A model generated the notes under the pieces. That model was not told the origin of the DNA, searched no databases, and was given only the letters and a program-made list of their open reading frames with translations. The position numbers were made by a program, and so were the translations under genes. DNA of 64,000 nucleotides. Origin: Poriferisodalis sp965221945. GTDB taxonomy: Bacteria; Actinomycetota; Acidimicrobiia; Acidimicrobiales; Poriferisodalaceae. The stretch is taken from positions 2,728,001 to 2,792,000 of the forward strand of contig NZ_OZ244925.1 in NCBI RefSeq assembly GCF_965221945.1, given 5' to 3'. This document shows positions 34,826 through 43,699 of this stretch, one piece after another. Numbering within the stretch: position 1 is the stretch's first letter; every line of letters begins with the position of its first letter.

Positions 34826-36225
34826 CCTCTGCGAAACCTTCAGGTGATCGAGTTCGCCCCCGCGAACGTGATGCTGTCATCCAGTCGCTGCGAGCTGGTG
34901 TTGTGCCGCGCGTCGGCCAGCAGCACATTCAGGTTGGTCGCGCCAACGAAATCTCAGCTCTTGTCACCGATATCGACCGCATCAGCGATGGCGGTTCTGC
35001 AATTCGGTTCGTCATCGGGGAGTACGGCGCTGGCAAGTCGTTCTTCTTGAACTTGGTGCGCTCAATCGCTCTCGAACGCAAGCTCGTCACCGTCCATGCC
35101 GATCTGTCGCCCGATCGCCGCCTACACGCAACTGGCGGCCAAGCCCGAAGTCTGTACTCGGAACTCATGCGCAACCTCTCGACGCGCGCGAAGCCTGACG
35201 GAGGGGCGATGCCCTCAGTCGTTGAACGCTTCATCAGCGAGAGCCTCGTGCTCGCGCGCTCACGAGATGTGAGTCCCGAGGCCGTGATCCGTGAACGACT
35301 GTCCAATTTGCAAGAACTGACCGGCGGTTACGACTTCGCCGAGATCATCGCCGCCTATTGGCGGGCCCACGAGAACGGCAGCGAACAGCTGAGCGCTGAT
35401 GTTGTCCGATGGTTGCGCGGCGAGTTCTCAACCCGCACGGACGCTCGCGCTGCTCTCGGTGTTCGCACGATCGTCGATGACGGAAACTTCTACGATCAAC
35501 TGAAGCTGTTCGCGCGCTTTGTCCGGATGGCAGGTTTCTCAGGTGTGCTCGTCTGCCTAGACGAGATGGTGAACCTCTACAAGCTGTCGAACACGAAGGC
35601 GCGCAACTCCAACTATGAGCAGGTGCTGCGGATCTTGAACGATTGCTTGCAGGGATCTGCTGATGGTCTCGGCTTCGTGATGGGCGGAACCCCGGACATG
35701 CTGCTGGACACGCGTCGTGGCATGTACTCATACCCTGCGCTGCAATCCCGGCTTGCCGAGAACACGTTCGCGGCCGGCGGCCTCGTTGACTATTCCGGGC
35801 CTGTGCTACGCCTCGCAAACCTCTCCCCTGAAGACATGTACGTGTTGCTTGGCAAGCTGCGACACGTGTTCGCCAGTGGTGAACCGTCTCAGTACCTAGT
35901 GCCGGACGATGCCCTAGTAGCTTTCATGAACCACTGCGCTTCGAAAGTGGGCGACGCATACTTCCGCACTCCCAGAAACACGATCAAGGAATTTGTCAAC
36001 CTGCTCGCCGTGCTGGAGCAGAATCCCGGGGTCAAGTGGTCTGATCTCATCGACCGAGTTGAGGTTGCGGACGAGTTCAATCCCGACCTTGAGCCAATCG
36101 ACGACAGCCACGAGTCGGCCTCTGACTTGTCCTCAGGCTCGTCAAACGAGCTTCACCCGCGGACACCACCGGTGCAACCGAACGTGAGCACCGACGATGA
36201 CGAACTCACCAACCTCAAGCTCTGA
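34822..36225 (+). CDS. P-loop ATPase, BrxD-like (DUF2791)
   Basis: This 467-residue protein starts at a GTG overlapping the TerB stop, with AGGAGG upstream. Walker A is GEYGAGKSFFLNLVRS near 72 and Walker B is VLVCLDEMVNLYK near 256. The N-terminal GVVPRVGQQHIQVGRANEI and MGGTPDMLLDTRRGMYSYPA plus FRTPRNTIKEFVNLL are characteristic of the BREX system ATP-binding (BrxD/DUF2791) family. In BREX loci BrxD accompanies the helicase BrxHI. No other BREX genes (pglX, pglZ) are seen here. The Ser/Asp-rich tail after 430 is probably disordered. It overlaps the helicase gene by 29 bases. Confidence 0.8.
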   Translation: MTSAKPSGDRVRPRERDAVIQSLRAGVVPRVGQQHIQVGRANEISALVTDIDRISDGGSAIRFVIGEYGAGKSFFLNLVRSIALERKLVTVHADLSPDRRLHATGGQARSLYSELMRNLSTRAKPDGGAMPSVVERFISESLVLARSRDVSPEAVIRERLSNLQELTGGYDFAEIIAAYWRAHENGSEQLSADVVRWLRGEFSTRTDARAALGVRTIVDDGNFYDQLKLFARFVRMAGFSGVLVCLDEMVNLYKLSNTKARNSNYEQVLRILNDCLQGSADGLGFVMGGTPDMLLDTRRGMYSYPALQSRLAENTFAAGGLVDYSGPVLRLANLSPEDMYVLLGKLRHVFASGEPSQYLVPDDALVAFMNHCASKVGDAYFRTPRNTIKEFVNLLAVLEQNPGVKWSDLIDRVEVADEFNPDLEPIDDSHESASDLSSGSSNELHPRTPPVQPNVSTDDDELTNLKL

Positions 36226-39220
36226 AGGACGAGCGTCCTCTGCGTTTGAACGCCTTCACCCCAAATTGCAGCGGTGGGTCTACGACCGAAGCTGGACCTC
36301 ACTGCATGAGGCCCAAGAACGAGCGATTGAGCCGATTCTCGCGGGTGAGTGCGACGTAGTCATCGCCGCGGCAACGGCTGCGGGCAAGACCGAGGCCGCG
36401 TTCCTACCGATTCTGTCGTCGCTTGTCACGGCGTCGGAGGAAATCGAGCGAGAACGACACGATCCATGGACGGCGCACGACCCTTGGACACCGCAGCCGG
36501 TCCGTTCAGCCACTGGTGTCCAGGTTCTCTACGTGTCGCCATTGAAGGCGCTGATCAACGATCAGTACGACCGCCTGGATCGACTCTGTGAGCGGGCCGA
36601 GATTTCAGTACATCGCTGGCATGGAGATGTCTCGGGGTCATCCAAACAGCGCTTGCTGAAGGAGCCATCAGGTGTCTTGCTGATAACGCCTGAGTCGTTG
36701 GAAGCACTCTTCGTGAACCGGGGCACAGCCATTCCCGGCCTGTTCGCTGGCTTGCGCTACGTCGTCATCGACGAGATGCATTCGTTTATCGCTACGCCAC
36801 GTGGCGCCCAACTGCAATCTCTCTTGCACCGTGTTGCACTCGCAATCCGGAGGCAGCCACCCCGAATAGGCCTCTCGGCGACTCTCGGCGACATGACACT
36901 GGCAGCACGGTTCCTGAGTCCCGCCGAGCCAGAACGCGTCAAGGTCATCGAGTGCGACGACGCGGGCGCCGCGATCAAGTTGCAGCTTCGCGGCTTTGTC
37001 TCGACCCCGCCATCGATCCCTTCATCCGAGGTTGTTGCACTTGAAGAAGCCGGTCAGGAAGTCCCGGTCGAAGAGACGTTGTCTGGTGACCAGACAGCGA
37101 TTGCGGACCACCTGTTCCGTGTTCTACGTGGTCAAGACAACTTGATATTCGCAAATGCGCGGAGCGATGTTGAGATCTACGCCGACCTGCTTCGCCGCCG
37201 CAGCGAACGTGAGCGGCTTCCGAACGAATTCTGGCCCCATCACGGCAACCTCTCAAAGGAACTACGCGAGAGCGTCGAGGAACTCCTGAAAGATGCCACT
37301 CGTTGCACGACCGCCGTTTGCACTTCGACACTTGAGATGGGCATCGACATCGGATCGGTTGCCAGTGTTGCTCAGGTGGGTCCACCACCGTCGGTGGCGG
37401 CCCTCCGTCAGCGGCTCGGCCGCTCAGGACGCCGAGATGATGAAGATTCGGTACTGCGCCTGTACGTCAGTGAAGCGCCAGTAGATGAGCGTTCAAGTGT
37501 GATCGACGAGTTGCGCTGTTCCGTCGTACAGACCGTCGCGATGGTGCGGCTCATGCTCGACGGGTGGCTCGAGGCTCCGGTTGATCCAGGGCTGAACTAC
37601 TCGACGCTTGTCCAGCAGGTCTTGTCCATCGTGGCCCAATACGGAGGTGCAAGGGCGGTCGAGATCCACCGGGCTCTATGCGGTCCAGGCCCTTTCGAAT
37701 TAGTAGACCAAGCGCGATTTGCCGGCCTGCTCCGTTCGATGGCAAGACACGATCTCTTGTCTCAGGCTTCCGATGGTTTGCTCTTACACGGTGTCGCCGG
37801 GGAGCGCTTCGTCAACCACTACAGCTTCTACACGGCATTTCAGACGGCATCTGAGTGGCGACTGGTTGCGGGCGGTAGGACCCTCGGCACTATCCCAATT
37901 GACCATCCGCTCTATGAGGGCCTCTTGCTCATCTTTGCGGGCCGACGCTGGAGGGTTCTCGGCATTGACCCAGACGCACGTGTCGTCGAGCTCGAGCGGT
38001 CCAGCGGCGGCACCCCGCCAAGATTCCTGGGGGGCGGCATCGCGGTGTCGGACCGAGTGCGTGCGAAAATGCTCTCCATCTACGAGTCGGGTGACGTACC
38101 GCAATGGCTCAACTCAACAGCCCGAGAACTGCTGGCCGAGGGCCGGGCCGTGTTTCACCGACTCGGCTTGCCCGATTCTGCCTTGCTTGTCGAAGGCTCT
38201 GATCTGCTGCTGTTGCCGTGGATGGGCGACCGGTCACTCTTCACCGCGGCGATTGCACTGCAGCAGCACGGACGGGAGGCAAGTATCGATGGGCCCATCA
38301 TCCGGGTTCATCAGACTCGCGTAAAGGAGCTCGCCGACACCCTCGATGAGCTCCTTAGCCAGGGCGCTCCCCAGCCTGAGGAGCTGGCAGCACAGATCCA
38401 GAACAACGCGATCGACAAGTGGGACTGGGTGCTAGATGCGACGATGGCGGCCGAGGCTGCAGGTACGCGACAACTCGACGTAACGGCCGGCTGGAACCTG
38501 CTAGGCCGAGTCGCTAGCAGTATCGCTGATTCCGCGGATCGTCCAAAGACGAACCGAGGTTCTACAAGACCACAGCACTATGTCAGCCCACTCGATCAGG
38601 AGTACTGCGTGGTCGATCTCGAGACAACCGGGTTCAGTCCGCGTCTGGGAGATCGAATCGTCGAAATCGCGGCGGTGCGGATGCGCGGCGACGGGACTGT
38701 GTTGTCCGAATGGTCAACGCTCGTCAACCCGTTACGGGACATCGGTGCAACCCATGTCCACGGCATTACGCCGGCTGACCTCGCCGACGCCCCGGTGTTC
38801 GAAGAAGTAGTCGGCGACGCGTTACAGGAGCTTCACGGAGCCGTGCTGGTTGCGCACAACCTTTCGTTTGATCTCAGGTTCCTCACCGCCGAGTTTGACC
38901 GCGCGGCCGTCAACATCCGAGCATGGCCAGCTCTCTGCACTCTCCGATTAAGTGAACTCGTGGAGCCCTACGCGACACCCCGCAAGCTCGCCAATTGTTG
39001 TGACCGTCAAGGCATCGAGATCGCCGACGAGCACCACGCTCTTGCGGATGCCCGAGCGACGGTCGCATTGTTGACGGCCTATTTGCAGCTGGCCGTGGAT
39101 CGTGGCCACACGTCACTCTCGAGCATTGGCTGCAATCCTGTGGTTTGGCCGAGATCTATCCCCGAGATTCCGCCGTCTGGCAAGTCGAACCCGCGCGGCC
39201 GAATCAACCCGCTCCTCTAG
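36197..39220 (+). CDS. Lhr/BrxHI-like superfamily 2 helicase fused to a DnaQ-like exonuclease
   Basis: This 1007-residue protein has a helicase core at the N-terminus: AATAAGKTEAAFLPIL (Walker A), VVIDEMHSFIATPRG (a DEMH box), LSATLGD, and RQRLGRSGRRDDED (motif VI). A long middle domain resembles the Lhr-type winged-helix/beta region. The last ~190 residues (from about 805) are a separate 3'-5' exonuclease of the DEDDh class: CVVDLETTGFSPRLGDR, VLVAHNLSFDLRFLTAEF and EHHALADARATVALL. The fusion suggests unwinding coupled to strand degradation. With the BrxD-like ATPase it forms a module reminiscent of BREX accessory genes. The gene is intact. Confidence 0.85.
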   Translation: MTNSPTSSSEGRASSAFERLHPKLQRWVYDRSWTSLHEAQERAIEPILAGECDVVIAAATAAGKTEAAFLPILSSLVTASEEIERERHDPWTAHDPWTPQPVRSATGVQVLYVSPLKALINDQYDRLDRLCERAEISVHRWHGDVSGSSKQRLLKEPSGVLLITPESLEALFVNRGTAIPGLFAGLRYVVIDEMHSFIATPRGAQLQSLLHRVALAIRRQPPRIGLSATLGDMTLAARFLSPAEPERVKVIECDDAGAAIKLQLRGFVSTPPSIPSSEVVALEEAGQEVPVEETLSGDQTAIADHLFRVLRGQDNLIFANARSDVEIYADLLRRRSERERLPNEFWPHHGNLSKELRESVEELLKDATRCTTAVCTSTLEMGIDIGSVASVAQVGPPPSVAALRQRLGRSGRRDDEDSVLRLYVSEAPVDERSSVIDELRCSVVQTVAMVRLMLDGWLEAPVDPGLNYSTLVQQVLSIVAQYGGARAVEIHRALCGPGPFELVDQARFAGLLRSMARHDLLSQASDGLLLHGVAGERFVNHYSFYTAFQTASEWRLVAGGRTLGTIPIDHPLYEGLLLIFAGRRWRVLGIDPDARVVELERSSGGTPPRFLGGGIAVSDRVRAKMLSIYESGDVPQWLNSTARELLAEGRAVFHRLGLPDSALLVEGSDLLLLPWMGDRSLFTAAIALQQHGREASIDGPIIRVHQTRVKELADTLDELLSQGAPQPEELAAQIQNNAIDKWDWVLDATMAAEAAGTRQLDVTAGWNLLGRVASSIADSADRPKTNRGSTRPQHYVSPLDQEYCVVDLETTGFSPRLGDRIVEIAAVRMRGDGTVLSEWSTLVNPLRDIGATHVHGITPADLADAPVFEEVVGDALQELHGAVLVAHNLSFDLRFLTAEFDRAAVNIRAWPALCTLRLSELVEPYATPRKLANCCDRQGIEIADEHHALADARATVALLTAYLQLAVDRGHTSLSSIGCNPVVWPRSIPEIPPSGKSNPRGRINPLL

Positions 39221-39281
39221 TTCCGATTGAGATCGAAAGGGTCGTAGAAGCCCTGCGATAACCGAGAGCGCAGCTATAGCG

Positions 39282-39350
39282 CTAGATGCTGGGGTTAGCG
39301 GGGATGGCCATCTCCAGGCGCGGGGTCAAGTCGATGTTGTGGAAGTTTTG
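39282..39350 (-). pseudogene. Detached C-terminal tail of the LLM monooxygenase at 42437-43654
   Basis: It encodes LQNFHNIDL, TPRLEMAIPANPSI and a TAG at 39282-39284. With one copy of the 8-bp target duplication, it joins in frame to 42462-43654 to give a 417-residue protein. The ISL3-type element lies between the two parts. The same tail is duplicated at 30428. Confidence 0.85.
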
Positions 39351-39397
39351 GAGCCTTCGCGATTTTGTGGGATTTGGGCTGCTGGGCTCGGCGGGGT

Positions 39398-39590
39398 TCA
39401 TGTTAGGAGGATGCCGCGGGCTTCGAAGTTGGCGTAGTTGGTGAACCCGTGCGCGGTTCTTCGCAGGACTTGGAGCAGGTTGTTGGTTCCCTCGATGCGT
39501 CCGTTGCTGGGCCGCCCCGCTTGGTGCCAGTCGAGGATCTGGGCATGCCATGCGAGGAAGGTGTCGACGGTGTCGCTGAACTCGGGCCCG
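39398..39590 (-). pseudogene. ISL3 transposase, C-terminal fragment
   Basis: It encodes GPEFSDTVDTFLAWHAQILD, GRIEGTNNLLQVLRRTAHGF and TNYANFEARGILL. This is the final catalytic Glu segment and conserved C-terminus of ISL3 transposases. The N-terminal part lies at 41523-42356. About 45 residues usually present between the parts are absent, so the IS1634-like insertion was accompanied by a deletion. Confidence 0.75.
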
Positions 39591-41520
39591 AATTTGACGG
39601 GTTGGGGTGCGTGTTGGGCGGGTGTCGGGTTTGTGACCTGCGGGTTTGGGTGCGGCGAGGTTGTTCCGTGATGGTTTTGTAGGGGCGACATTTGCAGCTT
39701 GGCGGGAGTGGTGGGTGTTATGCTGCTGGGGTGTTCGTGAAGACGACGAGGCGGCGCAGGGGCGACAAGACGTATGAGTATCTGTCTTTGGTGGAGTCGG
39801 TGCGCGACGGCGCGAAGGTCGGGCACCGCACGCTGCTGCGGCTGGGCGAGGCCTCAGCGCTGCGACGCTCGGGCCAGCTCGAGCGCATCGTCGCAGCCTT
39901 GGAGGCCCATCTGGAACGCGAACGCGTCGATCCTGGGGCGGTGGAGGCCGAGGGGGCGCCCGCGGCGGGCGGGGTGGCGTGCGCGGCGGCGGTGTGGGAG
40001 CGGCTGGGCCTGGGCGGCTGGTTCGCCGAGGCGGGATCGGCGCGCGGCGCCGACCGGCTGGGCGACGCGGTGTTCGCGATGACGGCGAACCGGCTGGTCG
40101 CGCCGTGCTCGAAGCGGCGGCTGCCCGAGTGGGCCGCAGCCGACGTGGTCATGCCCGAGGGGTGGTCCGCTCCGTCGCCGGCGCAGTACTACCGGGCGCT
40201 GGACGCCGTCGCGGACGTCAAGGACTCGACCGAGGAGTTCCTGTTCGGTCGGCTGTGCGACCTGACCAGCCTGGACCTGCGGTTCGTGTGCTATGACCTG
40301 ACCTCGACCTATCTGGAGGGCTCCACGGGTCCCTCGGAGCGGTTCGGGTCCAAGGCGTTCGGCTATTCGCGCGACCGGCGCCCGGACCGGCCCCAGGTCG
40401 TGATCGGGCTGCTGTGCACCGGCGACGGCGTCCCGATCGCGCACCACGTGTTCGCCGGGAACACCAACGACGCGTCCACGCTGCCCGGCGTGCTCGCCGA
40501 CCTCACCGAGCGGTTCGCGGTCGGGAGGATCTGCGTGGTCGCGGACCGGGGCCTGGTCTCGGCGGGCAACGTCGCCGCGGTCGCCGACGCCGGCTGCGAC
40601 CACGTGCTCGCCACCCGCCTGCACCGCGACAAGGCCTGCCGCGAAGCCCTCGAGACCATCGGCGCCGACACCGCCTGGACCGACGTGGCCGCCTGTCGGT
40701 GCCGCGCCGCCGAGGCCGTCCTCGCCGACGGCACCCGAGCCATAGTCGTGGAGTCCGACGCCCGCGCCCGACGCGACACGCGGCGCACAGCCGAGCTCGT
40801 CGCCCGCGCCGAAGCCGGCCTGGTCGCCCTCGAACACAGAGTCCGGGCCGGACGGCTCGCAGACCCCGCCCTGATCGGACGCGCCGCGCAGCGCGTCCTG
40901 GGGCCCAGCGGCGTCGCCGCCCTGTTCGACCTCGAGATCGCGCCCGGCCGGTTCGTCTACCACTACGACGAACACGCTCACGCCTACGAGAGACTCCTCG
41001 CCGGCCGCTACGTGCTCACCACCAGCCTTGACGCCCAACAGGCCCCCACCGCACGCGTCGTCGCCGCCTACCGTCAGCTCGCCGACGTCGAAGACCGGTT
41101 CCGGACCCTCAAGGACTTCCTGCGGCTGCGCCCCATACGGCACTGGACCGAAAACGCGTCCGCGGCCACATCGCCGTGTGCGTCTACGCCGCTTTGGCCG
41201 AGACCCTCATCTCACGCGACCTCCAAACAGCCCACATCGCCGACCCCGACCAGCCCGACCAGCACCTCACCGCCGCCCGAGCCCTGCGAGAACTCGACCG
41301 CATACGCCAAGTCCGCCTCACCGCCCACGACAAGCACATCACCCTCACCACCCGCCGCAGCCCCCTCCAAAACCAGATCCTCGCCGCCACCCACACCCCC
41401 ACACGCACCTGGGACAAAGCCCGCATCCACTAACGCGTACCCCCTCCCCAGAACCGATGTAGTGGAAACACCAACCCGCGCGCCCCCACTGACCTGCCAA
41501 AACGCAAAACACCCGTCAAA
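39587..41520. mobile_element. IS1634-like element nested in the ISL3 element
   Basis: TTTGACGGGT at 39593-39602 and ACCCGTCAAA at 41511-41520 are perfect 10-bp inverted repeats bordering the element. CTCGGG occurs at 39581-39586 and 41521-41526 and may be a target duplication. Exact boundaries are uncertain by a few bases. It carries one frameshifted transposase. Confidence 0.65.
39731..41433 (+). pseudogene. IS1634/IS4-like transposase with frameshift
   Basis: From a GTG at 39731 the product starts FVKTTRRRRGDKTYEYLSL and contains VCYDLTSTYLEGS (catalytic Asp), ICVVADRGLVSAGNV and a late LADVEDRFRTLKDFLRLRPI (Glu region). Near 41155 one base appears lost: after RHWTEN the frame must shift to read RVRGHIAVCVYAALAETL and on to the stop at 41433. 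The uninterrupted frame instead runs into low-complexity Pro/Thr-rich sequence. The gene is therefore probably inactive. Confidence 0.8.
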
Positions 41521-41522
41521 CT

Positions 41523-42356
41523 CGGGTCGGGCCGGCGCATGAGCAAGAACCTGGCCCGGAACACCTCGGGGTCGAACGCAGGCTTTGAGCCCTCGGGCCG
41601 GCGCTGGACATCGCGGCGCACCGCGGTCAGGCCCGCAGCGAACCAGCGGATCACATGGAAGCGGTCCAGCACATGGCGGGCGTGCCCGAGCCGGGCCTCG
41701 ATGGCTGCCTTGTATGCCGCCGAGCCGTCCGAGACGACGACCTTCACGCCCTTGCACCAGCGATGCCCCTGAGCGGCCAAGAACGTGCTGAGCGCTTGGC
41801 TGCTGCGGTGGGGCACCATCGCGAGCACCTCGCCGGTGTCGCCGTTCACCAGCACCGTCACATAGCGGTGCCGCTTGCGGATCGAGGTCTCATCGACCAG
41901 CAGCACCCGGCACCGCCGCCGCCGGCGATGATCGGCGACCAGACCCGCCCAAGCGACCACCAACGCGTTCACCAGCCCCCAGCTCACCCCATGACGACGC
42001 GCCGCCGTATTGACCGGCATCGAACGGGCATCGGCCACCAGCCGGCGAGCCAGACGCGCCGTGACACGGCCCTCGAACGCCCGATGGTCCTCCACGAAGC
42101 GCCGGTCGCAGACATCGCACACCATCCGGCGCCGCCCCCACAACAACAGCACCGGCCGCCCCGACACCTCCAAGTCCCGGATCTCGCGCTCGCGACGGTC
42201 GTGACAGCGCCCGCTGGGCGTCCCGCAATCCGGGCACCTCGGACGAGACACCGTCGACACCACCCGCACCGCCAGCCGCTCAGGCGCGTCCACCACCACC
42301 TCCAGCACTTTGATGCACCGCAGCCACAGCCGCACCGACACAGCATCACTCGCCAT
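41523..42356 (-). pseudogene. ISL3 transposase, N-terminal fragment
   Basis: It starts MASDAVSVRLWLRCIKVLEV with a zinc-finger-like CPDCGTPSGRCHDR, then MVCDVCDRRFVEDHRAFEGR, and the first catalytic Asp in LLVDETSIRKRHRYVTVLV. VVVSDGSAAYKAAIEARLG holds the second Asp. The sequence ends at MRRPDP, where the IS1634-like element begins. The missing C-terminus is at 39398-39590. Confidence 0.85.
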
Positions 42357-42436
42357 CGAGGCCCTCCAGGGTTCGGCGTCGCAAACACCGATCCCAGCAG
42401 GGCCTCGACCCCTACAAACGGACCCTCAACCCGCCG

Positions 42437-43654
42437 TCATCCCACCAAAACGCGAAGGGCCAAGTTTTGGAGCTGCTCGATCGTCTCCGCGTAGCGCTCT
42501 CGCTTTCTGGCCTCGCGCTCTGGAGCACGCTCAGCGAACTCGGGCATGACTTCCCGGGCGAACAGCTCCATTGACTCGCAAATGTCCTCGTGGCGGTTCC
42601 GGCCCGCCTGGCTCACGAAGATCAGCTCATCCACCCCGGCGTCTTCGTAGGCGCGCACGAAGTCGCGGATCTGATCGGGCGTGCCGATGCAGCCCCGCAG
42701 CGAGTCCAGCCCGCCTTCCTCGATGCCCGTGCCGTCGTCAGCCCTGGCCTCGTCGACCTGGGCGTTCAGCTTCTCGAAGCCCATCTCGGCACGGTTCTGC
42801 TCGAACTCGGTCCAGATGTCGGTGCGCCCCGGCGTGTGGGTGCCGAATTGGTAGTAGTGCAGCAGCGAGTAGGCAAAGAAGTGGAAACCATCGAGACCCC
42901 GGTCCAGCGCCGTCTGCTCGTCCGGGTGGCACATGAAGCCCGTCGTCACGGCGATGTTCGGGTTCGGCGCCAAGCCCACCGGGTCGGTGCAGGCCTCGAA
43001 CGCCGCGTAGTAGTCGGCCACCCACTGCTTCGCTTCGTCGGGGTTGATGAACGCGAAGCTCAGCGCCCCGATGCCGCGGCTGCCCGCCATCAGGATCGTG
43101 TCGCGCTGGCTGCACGCCACCCAGATCGGCGGGTGCGGGCGCTGGGTGGGCTTGGGCACCACATTGCGGGCCGGCATCGAGAAGAACTTGCCGGTGTGCC
43201 CTTCGTACGGCGTCTGCGACATCATCTTGGCGATCTCGGGGACCGCCTCTTCCCACATCGAGCGCTTGTCGGCCCGCTCGATCTCGAAGCCCAGCAGCTC
43301 CATGTCGCTCGACGTCTCGCCGGTGCCGAACTCCACGCGACCATTCGAGATGATGTCGAGCGTCGAGATGCGCTCGGCGACCCTTGCCGGATGGTTGTAG
43401 CCAGGCAGCACCGGCACGATGCCGTGGCCGATGTGGATGTTCTGCGTGGTCGCGGCGCACGCGGCCAAGAACACTTCGGGCGCGGAAGAGTGCGAGTACT
43501 CCTCCAAGAAGTGGTGCTCCACCTCCCACACCGTGTTGAAGCCGAGCTTGTCGGCGAGTTGCATCTGTTCGAGGGCCTCATGGACCACCCGCGCCTCTGC
43601 CTCGTCATCCCACGGGCGCGGCAATTGATGCTCGTAGAAAATGCTGAAACGCAT
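42437..43654 (-). pseudogene. LLM class flavin-dependent oxidoreductase, C-terminus replaced by an IS insertion
   Basis: The open frame is 405 residues. Start MRFSIFYEHQLPRPWDD; core WEVEHHFLEEYSHSSAP, NHPARVAERISTLDIISNGR and IWVACSQRDTILMAGSRGIG; then GCIGTPDQIRDFVRAYEDA. The last seven or so residues (LALRVLVG) come from the ISL3 inverted repeat. The native end (LQNFHNIDL...NPSI) lies 3.1 kb away at 39282. The flavin barrel is intact and only about 20 C-terminal residues are lost, so the truncated protein could still fold. It is a paralogue of the gene at 2825. It follows the serine hydrolase gene by 45 bases and is likely co-transcribed with it. Confidence 0.85.
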
Positions 43655-43699
43655 GGCGATTCCCTGTGTCTTCTTGGAGGTTGTGGGCCGTTGGGCTGA

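Larger units (their letters stand above)
39343..42469. mobile_element. ISL3-type element inserted in the LLM gene, 8-bp target duplication
   Basis: The element spans 39351-42461. Its ends are imperfect 23-bp inverted repeats: GAGCCTTCGCG at 39351-39361 and GGCCCTTCGCG (complement) at 42451-42461, with further matches to position 23. AAGTTTTG flanks both sides (39343-39350 and 42462-42469), the 8-bp duplication expected for ISL3. Its transposase gene is split by an IS1634-like element. Confidence 0.85.

Noticed and set aside
39854..41143. Minus-strand frame of 429 residues across the IS1634-like transposase
   Set aside because: It is antisense to the transposase, Gly/Val/Asp-rich low-complexity text, with no family similarity.
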